From contig CM068581.1 in assembly GCA_035048485.1 (NCBI GenBank), positions 64,085,393-64,149,392 of the forward strand: DNA of 64,000 bases. The letters run 5' to 3'. The notes below the pieces were generated by a model. It had not been told where the DNA came from, searched no databases, and saw only the letters and a list, made by a program, of their open reading frames with translations. The stretch comes from Pteria penguin (Eukaryota; Mollusca; Bivalvia; Pterioida; Pteriidae). Each line of letters begins with the position of its first letter. Positions within the stretch are counted from its first letter, which is position 1. Shown in pieces: positions 14,891-27,543 of the stretch. Position numbers and translations under genes: made by a program.

Positions 14891-14893
14891 GCC

Positions 14894-14961
14894 ATATATA
14901 TTATATATATATATAATATATATATATATATATTTTATATATATATTTGTATATATATATA

Positions 14962-15016
<55 letters not shown>
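14894..15016. repeat. (AT)n/(GT)n microsatellite
   Basis: TA dinucleotides at 14894-14962 followed by about 25 GT units at 14963-15016. Confidence 0.95.
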
Positions 15017-15017
<1 letters not shown>

Positions 15018-15327
15018 ACAACACTATAGTTTCATATAACATACAACTTTCCTAATTTCAAAGTGTTAGAAAAAATCCTAAAATTGATTGATTTTGCATC
15101 TTTCCATACGAATTTTATTACCATAAATCTAGATAGCATACTTGTTTACAGAATTTATCCATTATAGGTACATGTAATGTACAATGAGAAAAAGAGAATG
15201 AAGAAAAATAAACTGGAAATGTGAACAATGACGAAGTGAAATAAAATATCATAAACGTGTAAAATTATCTCTGCAGTTCGAAACGGAACCAAATCAGAAA
15301 AGAAAAACAATTTTGTGAAACTATTCT

Positions 15328-15500
15328 TGGTTGGTTGGTTGATTGGTGTTTTACGTCGCTTTCAACAATTTTTCAGTTATATCGCGACATGGAAGCAGGA
15401 GGTAACCAACCTCTTAAAGATAGTGGCGCAACCCCGGAATCGAACCCGGATCGTCGGCGCCGCAAGCCAAGCGCTTAACCACTACACCAAGTCTGCCCCT
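15328..15500 (-). mobile_element. tRNA-derived SINE, family B, with 11-bp target duplication
   Basis: On the minus strand it begins with a tRNA-like head (ggcagacttggtgtagtgg, then a B-box-like gggttcgattcc) and ends in a caaccaaccaa tail. The direct repeat gaaactattct at 15317-15327 and 15501-15511 flanks it exactly, which is the mark of retroposition. An open frame running across it on the plus strand is not a gene. Confidence 0.9.
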
Positions 15501-15780
15501 GAAACTATTCTAGATTACGTTTATCGCATTGGGTTTATCGATCTATTCAGCCCGTCCAATGAAATGTTTGTCAGAGTTGGGTACACTTTGTGGATCATGT
15601 CGTCCACTTCTTAACGGATCCGATCAAAATATTACAACTCTTGTAAAAGACTGTGAGTATTTTATTTCGGCCACGTGTCATCAAAATCCTTCCATTAATT
15701 TTGGAGGAAAAATCCATCATAAAAAGATATACCATACAAATATTGTAACCCTTTTCTATTTGAAACAAGAGTAACGCCAA

Positions 15781-16700
15781 CTTAGCATATGCCCCCCTCT
15801 CCCCTGGCTATTTTTGTAACGTGGGCAGAACTCACATGACCACCTTAGAGGTGATCTTCTCCTCATAATCACCCACAGACAAAATTTTTCCATTCAAAAG
15901 TTTATGTCTAACGATTAACAAATAACACAAGCCGGCGTGGCCTAGTGGTATCGCGCCGGACTCCTGATCAGGAGGTCGGGGTTCGAGTCCTGCTCTGGTA
16001 ATGCCGGTTCAGTAAAAACCAAGGCCCCGTGTCATGGTATGCATGGCAAGTTAAAGATCCCTCACTGCTTCGGGTGGGTCCGTTGCAAAGGTCAAAATTT
16101 GTATGCCCCGCATCAGGCAGATGCCGTCACCATATACGTGAAATATTCAAAACAAAATCAAAATAAATATGCCAAAGACAGGAATCCCAATTATCACTTA
16201 TTAACTTGACCTAGATATCTTTAAGATGTATCTGTATACCAAATATCAATACAATATATCTAGCTGTTCCTGAGATAATGAGCAGAAACTGCTGATGTTT
16301 AGAAATTTTTTAAGTCCAAGGGGGATATCTCTCACAAAAGTGATTGAACCATAACCAAATTTGAACTTGACCTAAATATCCTTAAGATGTATCAGTATAT
16401 CAAATATAAATTCAATATCTTTATTGGTTCCAGAGATAATGTGCGGAAACTGCTAATTTTAAGAAATTGTTTAAGTCCAAGGGGAATAACTATGACAAAA
16501 ATTATCGAACAATAACCAAGTTTTAACTTTACCTAGATATCCTTGAGATGTATCTGTATATTAAATATCAATTCAGTATCTCTATTGGTTCAAAGATAAT
16601 GAGCTGAAACTGTAAATGAACCGACCAACCGACAGACAGACCTACCAAAAGCAGCAAAACAATATGCCCTTCCTTCTTCGAAGGAGGCATAATAAATAAA
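15781..16700. mobile_element. Dispersed element with ~160-bp internal repeats, split by a SINE
   Basis: It begins near gcatatgcccccctc (15785) and ends near aatatgcccttcc...ggaggcataat (16660-16692); the ends are loosely inverted and the right end can fold (ccttcttcgaagg). Inside, a unit of about 160 bp containing tgacctagatatc, aagatgtatctgtat, gagataatgagcagaaactg and taagtccaaggggg occurs about 2.6 times (16201, 16362, 16522). A family A SINE sits inside at 15931-16155. Non-coding; probably a non-autonomous DNA element. Confidence 0.65.
15931..16155 (+). mobile_element. tRNA-derived SINE, family A (best-preserved head)
   Basis: The head has an A-box-like tggcctagtgg at 15938 and a B-box-like gggttcgagtcc at 15979, as in a tRNA. 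The body contains ccccgtgtcatggta, gatccctcactgcttcggg, gggtccgttgcaaagg and catcaggcagatgccgtcacc. These blocks recur in the copies at 26790, 34341, 38581, 41100, 44657, 46589 and 54142. Other copies end with a cgtggagtgacgtaaaacaat segment and an attg tail, which this copy lacks. Confidence 0.9.
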
Positions 16701-16816
16701 AGAAACACATCATGAAAATTAATTTTTAATTCAAACTTTTCGAAATAAAAATAAATACGCAAACAAACCTAACCCCTTTCTGTCCTCAAAATATGATAAA
16801 AATAATGTAAGAAGAC

Positions 16817-16846
16817 GGCCCCCCCCCCCCCCCCCCCCAAAAAAAA

Positions 16847-16877
<31 letters not shown>

Positions 16878-16885
16878 CACACAAA
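16817..16885. repeat. C-run, A-run and (AC)n low-complexity tract
   Basis: About 20 C, about 24 A and then about 10 AC units. A minus-strand frame across it is an artefact. Confidence 0.95.
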
Positions 16886-18476
16886 ACAAAATAAACAAAC
16901 AAAACAAAACAGAAAAAGCTACGCAAATCGCAAAAAAAAAAAGATATCAAACAAATAAACGCATCAGAATTGCACATGTGTTTCAATATGAACCCAATAT
17001 AAATCACTGTATTATGGGGTTTTGTTTTGTTTTGTTTGTTTGGGGTTTTTTTTTTCCTGTAAACAGTGGTATCCTCTAGGGAATATGTTTTCCTGCACTA
17101 GATTCACACCTTGGCAGGCGACCGACTTAGATTACTTCATTCGTACTATATTTCATCAAAATCCCTTCAGCATTTAAGAAGAAATTGAAAGCCTTCTGAC
17201 ATGTTTATCGCCAATGCTGTTCACGTGATACAGCAACAGTAAATAAATATGACCTTGTTATTGAATTGGATTTATTTTTAGTACAGGGAATTTCCATGAT
17301 TTTCAATTTCCTATTTGATCAAGGACTACGTATATGTACGCTATCACAATCATATAAAGTAAGATTGTTGCATATTTTATTTAGAATGCAAAGTCATAGT
17401 AAGAGGGCATAACTGATTTTGATTATAGTTGAATTATACATATTTCCGGGTTACTGATGTGAAGGGAAAATTCAATGTTTAGCAGTCATTGTTAATATGT
17501 TATGCAAGCAATGAGGTCATCAACAAAGTTGACCTTGTCTGAAAGCTGGATGTTTACGAAATCATACTAGAATTCAATCAGTTTGCAAAGATTCCATGCA
17601 CAGGTAATATTGCTGCTAGTAGAGTAAATATAAAAACTAATGAATAATAATATACCGGCATTGTCATCTAAAGAAGATTTTTTTTTAAATTCAGAAACAT
17701 TTTGATTGCATAATAGATATCATCTTCATGAAATATGAATGTACACTACATAATTTCCCTCACTTACGAGTTCATATTGTTTTTCAGCACTTACTCACAA
17801 GCTACATTAAGCCATGCCTATTTTCCAACGTTACGTATGAAATGCGTACTATAAAAACGTCATCTCTATCTCTGCCAGTGTTAGAAATATCCATGAGTAA
17901 GATTCTTAAGAATACACTATGGCATCATCTTCTGTAATTTTAACTCAGTCTTGCTCTACATAATCTTCGAACAAAGCTGATTGTTACACTTATTTCCAAA
18001 TTAAGTTTCTATCTTGGATTTTATAAGAGCTGCATGTATTCTTTTTAGTAAGTACTTTATACAGAGCTGTCAGAAAGCTTTTCTTTCTTAATTTATTTGT
18101 TTATCAATTTATTTCGTTCTTTTATTTCATTATCAAGTTAAAATAGCAATGCGCTGGCTTCGAACACGAAATAATAAAAGAAAGTTGAATCGATGCATAG
18201 ATGGACAATGCGCTGCTTGACCACTTTAGAGCTAACCTGCGGCAAGTTTGAATGTGTTTACTCCGAAGGTGAGTAGGGGAGGGGGTTGTTATGCACATGC
18301 AGTGCACCAGAGCATATGAATGATACTCGTAAAAGAAATCTGTACTTTGAGATTCAATCCTCTGTTCAAATAACCCAAGCGTGTGACATTGCCGGAATAT
18401 ATGCAAATAAATGTAAAGCGTATCTCACACTTATTTACACTTCATGCCATTGGTGTGTATAAATAGATACAGTAAG
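16886..18476. other. Unassigned AT-rich sequence
   Basis: No domain-bearing frame was found on either strand. Nothing is recognised. Confidence 0.4.
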
Positions 18477-19028
18477 GTAAGTTGTATATACGCTACGATT
18501 CGCTATAATTTTAAAAATTAGGGTATGTAAAACAAAAACTGTATTTTTCTTGTAGGGCTTCAAACTCTCGGAGATATCAAAATAAAAAGAAAATACTTCG
18601 TAAATAAAGTGGGTATTCCATAAATACAACCGTAACCTGACTTCGCGCATGCGCAGTTTCATCAAAACAAATACGATGAAGGGAGACCCCAAAAGAAAAC
18701 GATTTCAGTATATACTAACTTTAGCAGACTTGAATGCAGATTTTTAAAGTTACTCGTCAAGTTTATTTACCATGCCCTCCATCAGTGTCCATGATGCCGT
18801 GGCTTCTGAATTATAAATTTAGATCACGTGATAAGTTGGTTGTAAACAATCTGTTTACAAACATCGCGTTTAGACAGCCATATCTCACTTAATACGACGA
18901 GTTTGATCACAACATTTGCAAGGGTCCTTTTTAATATGTTTTAGGCTTATGTATATAATCAAAACAATTTAGAATAAATTAACCTATAATATGCACAGTA
19001 CTAGCGAACATAGGGTATACAGCTTTAA
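18477..19028 (-). mobile_element. TTAA-bounded repeat with promoter-like motifs, copy A
   Basis: The reverse complement aligns by eye over nearly its whole length with 33661-34266. Its ends are ttaaagctgtatac (19028 inward) and gtatatacaactta (18477 inward), which are imperfect inverted repeats. It carries a palindromic atcacgtgat (18823-18832) and an NRF1-like cgcatgcgc (18646-18654). In minus orientation it has an ATG soon followed by a gtaaat donor-like string. No open frame of length is present. Confidence 0.7.
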
Positions 19029-20696
19029 CATGTATTCGGACGCAGTGTAAGGCATCATGGGACAAGACTATGTCTAGTTACAGTTATATTTTGAAAATAA
19101 CATTTTGATTGGTTAATTTGAAATATTGTTTATGCATGTTTTCAAAATGAATGTTTGGATTGCTGGTAAGATTTATATATATATATTAACATGTACATTT
19201 TTTCATATTTACTAGGAGCGGGTGCAGGATTTTAGTTAATGGGGTATAATGCAGAGGCAGGGGCCACCTGAAGGCCCCATTGGCATTGAGTCCAGGACAA
19301 AGCCTCGAAACTCACGAGTTTTTATGCATTTTGATAATAAACTCTCAGTGGTGTAAAATTAATTGTACTTAGTCCGCATGAGTGGTTTTTTTTCAATCGA
19401 TTGAAATTTTATTGTTTTTGCCTTGCTTTATGTGTGTGTGTGTGTTTGACGTGTTTTTAAGTGGGGTGGGAATGGAAGGGGGTTTGGTTTCATATCCATT
19501 AAAAGAAAATTCCAAGGCAGGTTGACAAAAATATGTGCACAAGTGTACTCTTCTTTGACACACTCTATCAGATCGGCCACATAGTGAATTCGCCAGTTTC
19601 CATCGGAAGGGATGGGATGAGTTGGGGGGGGGGGGGGGTTCTTTCATTTTTAAAGTACTTTCTATGCATTGATTTTGAATGTATATATGTTTTTATTTTA
19701 ATATAATAATTGCAATTGTGTATAAATTTAAATGCAAAAAAAAAATCATATTTTTCATTCAATATTTTAAAGATTTAAAGACATACCCGGCTCGCAGAAC
19801 CTTTATATCTCTGTACTAAAGATTTCCTTTTAACAAATGCAGCTGATGACAAAAAGATAACTCTAATTTAGTCATGAATAAAGTTGCCAGGAATATTGCA
19901 AATACAGATTTTCTCTGTCTTTTCATGGGAAAAGTTTCAGTTTCTTTACTTCATTCAAGAGATTATGTATCCAAGATATTTATTTCATATATGAAGAGAA
20001 AATGTCCGCCGTAAAAGAAAATATTGAGTAAAGTTTGTTTTTGCCTATGCATGGCAATGAAAAATGCTTTAATCAGTCCATCAAGGAAGTTGAAAAATTC
20101 CAGATTTTCATTTGGTAACCACATCAGACGTCACTATGAGTCTCTATGATAGACCAAACCAAGAAACTGATTCAGTTTTGAAGCGAATCTGTCTTAAAAC
20201 TGAATAAGTAGGATATGACCTTGAACGACAAGTGGGATGGGAAGGGGGTTGCAAAACTCTAAGCATAAATGTATAAGTTTTGATAGATATGTGTTCAGAA
20301 TGACTTGGGATTTTGATATAACTTGGCATGGATGAACTACTCAATTTCCCTTACAAATACTGTTGCTTTTTTGACTGGGTCTACCCAGGGGTTGGTAAAG
20401 TTGGTCCAGGGAAGTACTATCTTTTGTAAAGGAAAATTTTAAACGTGTTACCGCTTAAAATGAAAAACTAAATATTTAAGTGTATATTAAAATGATGAGA
20501 TACTGTTTTTATTTCAATTCTTTAAAATACAATTTCTGAAATGTGTACTCTTATCAGAAAAATTGGGCTAGAGGGCGATTTCAGATTACATCATCCTAAC
20601 ACTATATACTACCACATACACGTATGTGAAGAAATCATGGTATGGGTTATTCAAAGAAATCAAACTTATTTTCAACCTATTGGTCCAATGGTATTC
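19029..20696. other. Unassigned, includes a remnant shared with 890-1010
   Basis: Positions 20330-20430 resemble 890-1010 (ccttacaaata, then ccag, then a ggtccaggg/gtccacata block and aagtac). A run of G lies at 19624-19638. No gene is recognised, and the promoter of the IAP gene may lie at the right end. Confidence 0.35.
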
Positions 20697-20894
20697 GGTC
20701 TTTTCGTTACAGAGTTATTTCCCATTTAGGACAGTATCAAGCATATAATAATTGTTAAGGAATCAAACTATGGAAACCGGTCTAAAATTAAATGATACTC
20801 CACAAATGACGTATTCATAGTATGACGTCATAATTGTTTTAAGTCGTATACAGTCCCAAATGGAAAATAACTTTGTTTAATTAACGGAAAGACT
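20697..20894. mobile_element. Foldback MITE, family F2, copy 1
   Basis: The left arm (gtcttttcgtta, agagttatttcccattt, ggacagtat) is the inverted complement of the right arm (gtatacagtcccaaatgg, aataact, aacggaaagac), with arms of about 40 bp. A second copy, in the opposite orientation, is at 49542-49721, and the centres share atggaaaccg and gacgtcat blocks. It lies about 240 bp upstream of the IAP start codon. Confidence 0.8.
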
Positions 20895-21131
20895 CAAAAG
20901 AATCAGTAAATGTGAAATTCTAAAACGTCTTGATATATCATTTTAAAATGGATTTCAAAATTTATTTTGTAGATCGTTTTGTGACCCTCGATGATGTCAA
21001 GCAGTGATGGAGATGATATCACCATAGTTGATATCACCGAGCTATACTTCTTGACAACATTGCCGACATTTATCTGGAGTATCAGATTTTCAAATCTTGG
21101 AGGAGTATCGTAAAATAAACACGGACGAAAA

Positions 21132-24100
21132 ATGACTTACTTGATCATTGCTATTATCACGTCCTGCATATGCGTTTGGTATGCGTGCGTTTCTTGGAGT
21201 TACCCATTACACCATATACACGAGGAACGCTCGAGTGAATCTGCGAATAAAAGAAAATGTTGCCTTCTAACAATACCTAACCAGCGGTATAATGGGATCC
21301 ATCACTTAATTAACCTCAAACACCACCCGAGATATATTGGACAGCTTAGAGCCATGATCCTTGCATTGTTGGTTGCATATTCAATTTTTACTTGTATGAA
21401 CATAAAGAGTGAAAGTGTTTTTACCCGACATATCGACACATTGAAATCATTAAAATATTTATTTCGTCCTACCCATTTTTCACACCATCATCAGACTTGT
21501 ATCGTTTATCCTTTCATGAAGAGAGACTTGGATTCATACTTTTCGCTTCACGATGAGCGCATGCGTGAACGGGACTTCTCTTACGAATGGTTACGGTTGG
21601 AATCATATAGAACAATGCCTCCACAAAGTAATATGAGTTTGATACGACTTGCCCAATCGGGATTTTTCTGGTTGAATGAGAAGAATTCTCTAGTGTGTTA
21701 CTCGTGTGGTTTTGCGGTTATTCTTCCGACGGTATCAAATCCAGTTATCGAACACAAATTGCGGTCTCCCGACTGCAAGCATCTCCTCGGAACAGATGAT
21801 AGAAACGTTTCTATTGACTATAGAGAGAACAGAACAGTGCAAGAACACAATAATCTGGGCAACCCTGTTGAAACTAACACATCTACGGAAATGTCTTCAT
21901 ATCAGGACCATGCCTCAGCAACAAGTGCATCAGCGGAAACTCAACATGTTCGTGATGACGTCATGCATCTTGAGACGCCTGTAAATCGCGACAATAGTCG
22001 GTCAGCTGTGTATACACCTGCGTCGCGAACCGGGCAAAATATTAATAGTCGTCGAACACAGCATACTTTTGGAATTCAATGGGATAAACCACGATATCCC
22101 GCATACGCCGTGATTACTGTGCGGATTAGTTCATTCGAAGGGTGGTCAGTACATATGACTCAAACACCCAGAAGTCTGGCTGTTGCTGGGTTCTTCTATG
22201 TTGGCTATGGAGATTATACCCGATGTTTTTTCTGTGGTGGTGGATTGCGGAATTGGGGTAGAGGGGATGACCCCTGGATTGAGCATGCGCGTTGGTTTCC
22301 ACGTTGTACCTTTCTTTTGATGAATAAAGGAGAAGAGTTTGTTTGTCTTGTTCAAGAAGAGCATCAGCTGAATGAGCAAGTATGAATAATAATATTTTGT
22401 TTTGAAAAATAAAAATCGATAGGTTGGATAGGTTATAAGGTTTCTACATCACTATCACTAACATCCCGCATAATGATAGGAGAGTGTTATATTGACAATA
22501 CTGAAAAATGAACAAAAACAAAACAAAACAAAACATGAGAAAAAACAGCTACTGTTTCTGAACCGTTAATGTTCATGAATGGATTATCATGCTGCACTTG
22601 TAATACATGTATGCATGAACTAAACATATTCGAATCACTGATACTGAAAATTGTCGCCTTGGCGTCCATTATGGTTGTCTTTTTACAGCTAGTTCCCAGG
22701 AAAAACAAATTTTATGATAATTAATAGAACTCAGTTGAACTTCAACATATGTCCATTTCCTTCTGATATTTAAAATGATCATTAAAATGTATGCATGTAC
22801 CTTTATTTTTCAATGCATATCGGGCATATGAGGTTTGGCCGTAGAAATTTGCTTCATTCTCAGTCTTGTGGCGACACAATCCAAGCATGAATATCACGAA
22901 CGTCACAAAGAACATCCCGACAAAAAATATACCTTCATAGGTGTCAGTAACAGTAATATAGGTGGAGTTGCCTCCAGCTGCGGCCATATTTGCGATCAAG
23001 CATGAGTTTAGCCTTATATTCTTACTAAGTGTGATTAGATGTTTTTTTTTTAAAGCGGCTAATATTTACTCTTTAGAAACTGGGGTTTTCTTACATTGTT
23101 TGATACCTCAAAATTTGTATAAGCACTGTAAAAACACAGGAATTACATGTATAGTCTGACTAGTGTGGAGAAATTATCTCCATATATAATTTGGTTGATT
23201 TATGAACAAATATTCAGTTATATACCTCAAAGATGGCGGACAACTTGTCACAATGGAAGTAGTTCGAATAAAATTTATACTTATGAAACCTATCTATAGC
23301 ATTGGCCCGTGGATACCAATTACAGCTAGCACTATACATGTACAATGGGAAACCATTGTTTAAACTATTGTTTACCCCTTCTATTCAGAATAATCGAACA
23401 TAAAAATCTTTACAACTTTAGCTGGAAGGTACTATGATGTCGCCTAAAATTTCCGTTTTAAGATTTATGGTTGTAACTAATTTTGTTCATTGTATTTTCC
23501 CTCTGTAGCAGGAAAATAATCATCTACCGCTTTACGGGGAAGGAAACCCCAGCTTGAGAAGCACGTACTTAACAGATAACCAACTGGTCACGCATGATTT
23601 ATACAAACAAGCTACCGCGATGGGATTTCCAAAAGAACATATTCTGTCAAAACTAAGGGAAGCTTTAAATTCACATAAAGGTTTGTGACTACAGTATTAC
23701 AATATAAGATATGGTAGAGTATAACAACAAAGTTTGCTATCCAAGGCTTTTGGATCAGCTAAAGGTCCGTGAAAGTCACTTTGAAAGAAATGATCAATAA
23801 AATAAAAGCACAAAAAAGTGACAACAATTCAATTACATGTGTAAATCAATAAATAAATTGTCAGATGCTCGAAGCCATCTGCCCCTTCTTCAGGACACAC
23901 TAATTACAAACCATAGATAGAGAAACACAAAAGGCTACAAATCACTATTCTGAATAAAACAAGAAATTTATATGGGAACTACATATTTCCGTGCTGTTAT
24001 TGACGGCAATAAATAAAGAAAGTAGCTGAGAAATGGGTAATATTGAGGTCCTTGAACAAGGGCGACACCACTGGCATTTGCATTGACCTTTCCACGACCC

Positions 24101-27100
24101 AGGTCATACGGTAGATTGTTAAACAGAAAAAGACGCAACGGAGCACAGTGAAATAAAATTGTGTTGATAAATAAATAGATAAGTAAAAATGTGATAAACG
24201 ATCTGCTTCAGGTTTGTCCTCCATTGAGCAATCTGAGTTTATTGAATCACTGTTGACAATGGCACCAGGTGCGGCCAATAACACTGCAACGACCGAGGTT
24301 ACTCGCGAAAATGAGACAGTAGAAATGATGAACGAAGCTGCATCTACGGCGAATCTTACCACACTTTCTGCAGAATTATCTCAAATGAACATGTCAAAAA
24401 GAAATAACAGCAATGAAGGTATTAAATTTTTCCTTTAACGGTAAGTGATAACCTTTGGCTCAAGTGACCTTTTGCATTTGGTTTAGTCAGTCGTCGTGTC
24501 ACGTCCGTAAACAATTAACATTTTCAACTTCTTTTCTTGGAAGTACCATAGGATTTTGAAGAAACTCGGTAGGGATGAAATACACATTATGTCCTATAAA
24601 TGTTGTTGTTTTTCAATAAGATCTGTTTAAAGGTGGACAACGAATATGGATAGGTGTTGTCACAGAGTTAAAAAAAAGAGTACTCATCAAGGAACTTCTT
24701 CAGACAGGTTGCACAAACTGAATAATGAAATAGTTTGTCAGTTTTAAATAGGGTACAAGTATTTATTCTTTTTTGTCTTTTTTCATTCGTTTTTAAGGTG
24801 GGGCTTCCAGTATAGTACTAGATATATACATGAAAGACAGGTTCATCCGACGTTTAATTCGGGGATAAAATGTTTTAACCATATCTATTCTTAGGTTGGT
24901 CAAGATTGTGGACGGCAGTTCAAAAATAACAACCTCCTTGTGAATACATCGATTACATAGTGTATTTATTTTCATATTATTTCAAAAAGAAGTTCTTTCA
25001 GCTATATTTGTGAAAAGGGACAGGGGATTCCGTAGACCAAACTATACTGCAAAGATACAATCTGATTAAAACCATATATTTATTCCGCTTCTCTATTTGT
25101 CCCATTGCGAATAAAAAGATCTGGCGAAACTCCGTAAGGGGTCATGTTCTGGTGAACTCTGATTTTCAGCCAATCAGTGGATCGGCTACAAATTCCTAGG
25201 AATTGAATTAACATCCCCAGCGTGCGCGCCTATAAGGTAGTCTTTGAACAGCGTTTTTTGTTTTTGTTTTTTTTTAAATATTGCGTCACTATCACGTGCC
25301 TAGCTGAGTCATTGATTGGCTATGGGAAATAACGGTTTCGGTGACTGAAACGTTATCAGAGTTCACCTGAACATGACCTCTTACAGGGTTTCGCCAGATC
25401 TTTATCCGCAAAGGGACAAATAGAGAAGCGGAATAAAGATATGGTTACCTTCCTCAGTATGCATGACGTCAGATAATTTGAAAGCGTCTCGGCGATATTA
25501 ATTTAGGCGCAATCTCAAGCCCCCTTTTTTACCCTTGACACCTACAAAGTACGAGGGCTGATTGATATGTTGTGAGCCTCGTATTGAAGGTGGTGTGCAG
25601 GAATGTTCTTTTTAAGTCCTACTATTCTCTGACTGTATAAGGCCGTGTATCCAAGAACTGATTTCATTTGGTCAGTTTATATCAATTAGGTTGCACTCTA
25701 AAGTAAACAAGACAAGTGGCTTTTGCAAAATGGACAAACTCTTTGAAAGAGCAGTGATTCAATATTTGCATAAAAAGGTTTAACCCCTAAGGATATCCAT
25801 ACTGATATGGTAGCAACACAAGGGAAAGATGCCCCTTCATATGCTACAGTGAAAAAGTTGGTGGTGGAATTTAAGTGCATCAGACAAAGCTTTGGGGATG
25901 ACCCCCGTCCTGTCACTGTTGCAACCCCAGAAATGGTAAGTAAAGTCCAAGATATTGTTATGACTGACAGCCGAGTTACAGAAAGATATATAGCCAGGAC
26001 AGTTGCCATTTCATAGGAAAGAGTACATTCCATTATGACAGAGGATCTTGCAATTAGAAAGCTTTCTGTCCGTCGGGTACCAAGACTTCTGAGAGTTGAT
26101 CAGAAGCACACCAGGCGCACATTACAATGGCGTGCTACTCTTAACCTTTTTGGGAAGATGCTGCCAACTTTCTTCAGAGAGATGTCACTATGGATGGTCC
26201 GTCATTTTACTCCAGAGGCCAAACAACAATGGAAGCACCCTGGTTCACCCCGCCAAAGAAAACAAAAACTGTTCCATCAGCTGGGAAAGTTATGGCTTCA
26301 GTTTTCTGGGATGCATATGGTATTCTGCTGATAGATTATCTACAAAACGGACAAAGAATCAATGGCACATACTTTGGTTCACATCTGACGCAGTTACGGA
26401 AACTATTAGACTTATGCGCCGCGAAAAGCTCACTAAAGTTGTGTTGTTCCATCAGGACAATGTTTCTGTTCACAAGTCTGTCAATGCCATGGCTGCCATT
26501 CACGATTGTGGCTTTAAATTGATTGAGCATCCGCCTTATTCACTTGATATCGCTCCATCAGACTTTCATCTATTTCCAAAACTGAAAACAACTATTTCCG
26601 GAACCCACTTTCAGTGCGATGATGACGTCATACATGCAGTGGATGACTTTCAGAACAGCCAAAAAAGGAGTTTTTTAAAAGTGGCATTGAGGCCCTTAAA
26701 CACCGCTGGCAAAATCGTATAGATACTGCAGGGGTTTATGTTGAAAAATAATGCAATATGTCTGACAAAATTCAAATCCTTCAATATGATTGATTGATTG
26801 ATTGATTGATTGATTATTGTTTTACGTCACTCCACGGTTATTTCACGTATATGGTGACGGCATCTGCCTGATGCATTGCATACAAATTTAGACCTTTGCA
26901 ACGGACCCACCCGAAGCAGTGAGGGATCTTTTACGTGCCACGCCTACCGTGACACGGGACCTCGGTTTTTACTGTCTCATCCGAAAGACAGAACGCCGGT
27001 GTACCCTGGACGGGAGTCGAACCCGCGACCTCTCGATCACGAGCCAAGCACCTTATCCACTAGGCCACATCGGCTTCCTTCAATATGAGGCTCACACCAT

Positions 27101-27493
27101 ATCAATCAGCCCTCGTAGTGACAGATATCACAAATTCAATATGGCGTTATGAGAACTGTTTTATGTTTACTCATTTAATTCACATAAGGATAAGTAACAC
27201 AATTTCCTTCCCCTCTCCCTCAGTTTATTTAAGTGACTTTAAACCCTTTTCAAGTCTTGAAAGTCATGTCTGTAATTCACCATATATAGATAGTAATTTG
27301 ACAGTACATCTGCCTTAGATGTATATATGTTGTCACTTAATTTTCACGTCCTTGAAGTAACATATTTGTTCCATTGTGCCATCCTTTGTTCTCATGTATG
27401 CATTAATGAGGAACAGGTTTAAAGTTTTCACTTTTATTATAAAAATGAAAGATTAAAATGCTCTACGACTAAATATCTTTTAATTAAAATTTA

Positions 27494-27543
<50 letters not shown>

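Larger units (their letters stand above)
25552..27115 (+). mobile_element. Mariner transposon, near full length, carrying a nested SINE
   Basis: Terminal inverted repeats of about 39 bp run from cgagggctgattgatatgtt at 25552 and end as its complement at 27115 (atcaatcagccctcg). TA dinucleotides flank both ends (25550-25551 and 27116-27117), the target site of Tc1/mariner elements. Without the SINE and its duplicated 13 bp the element is about 1265 bp, the usual mariner size. It sits in intron 3 of the IAP gene in the same orientation. Confidence 0.93.

Noticed and set aside
15931..16005. Possible functional tRNA gene.
   Set aside because: The tRNA-like segment is the head of a SINE repeated many times in the window, is fused to a common body, and does not fold into a clean anticodon arm.
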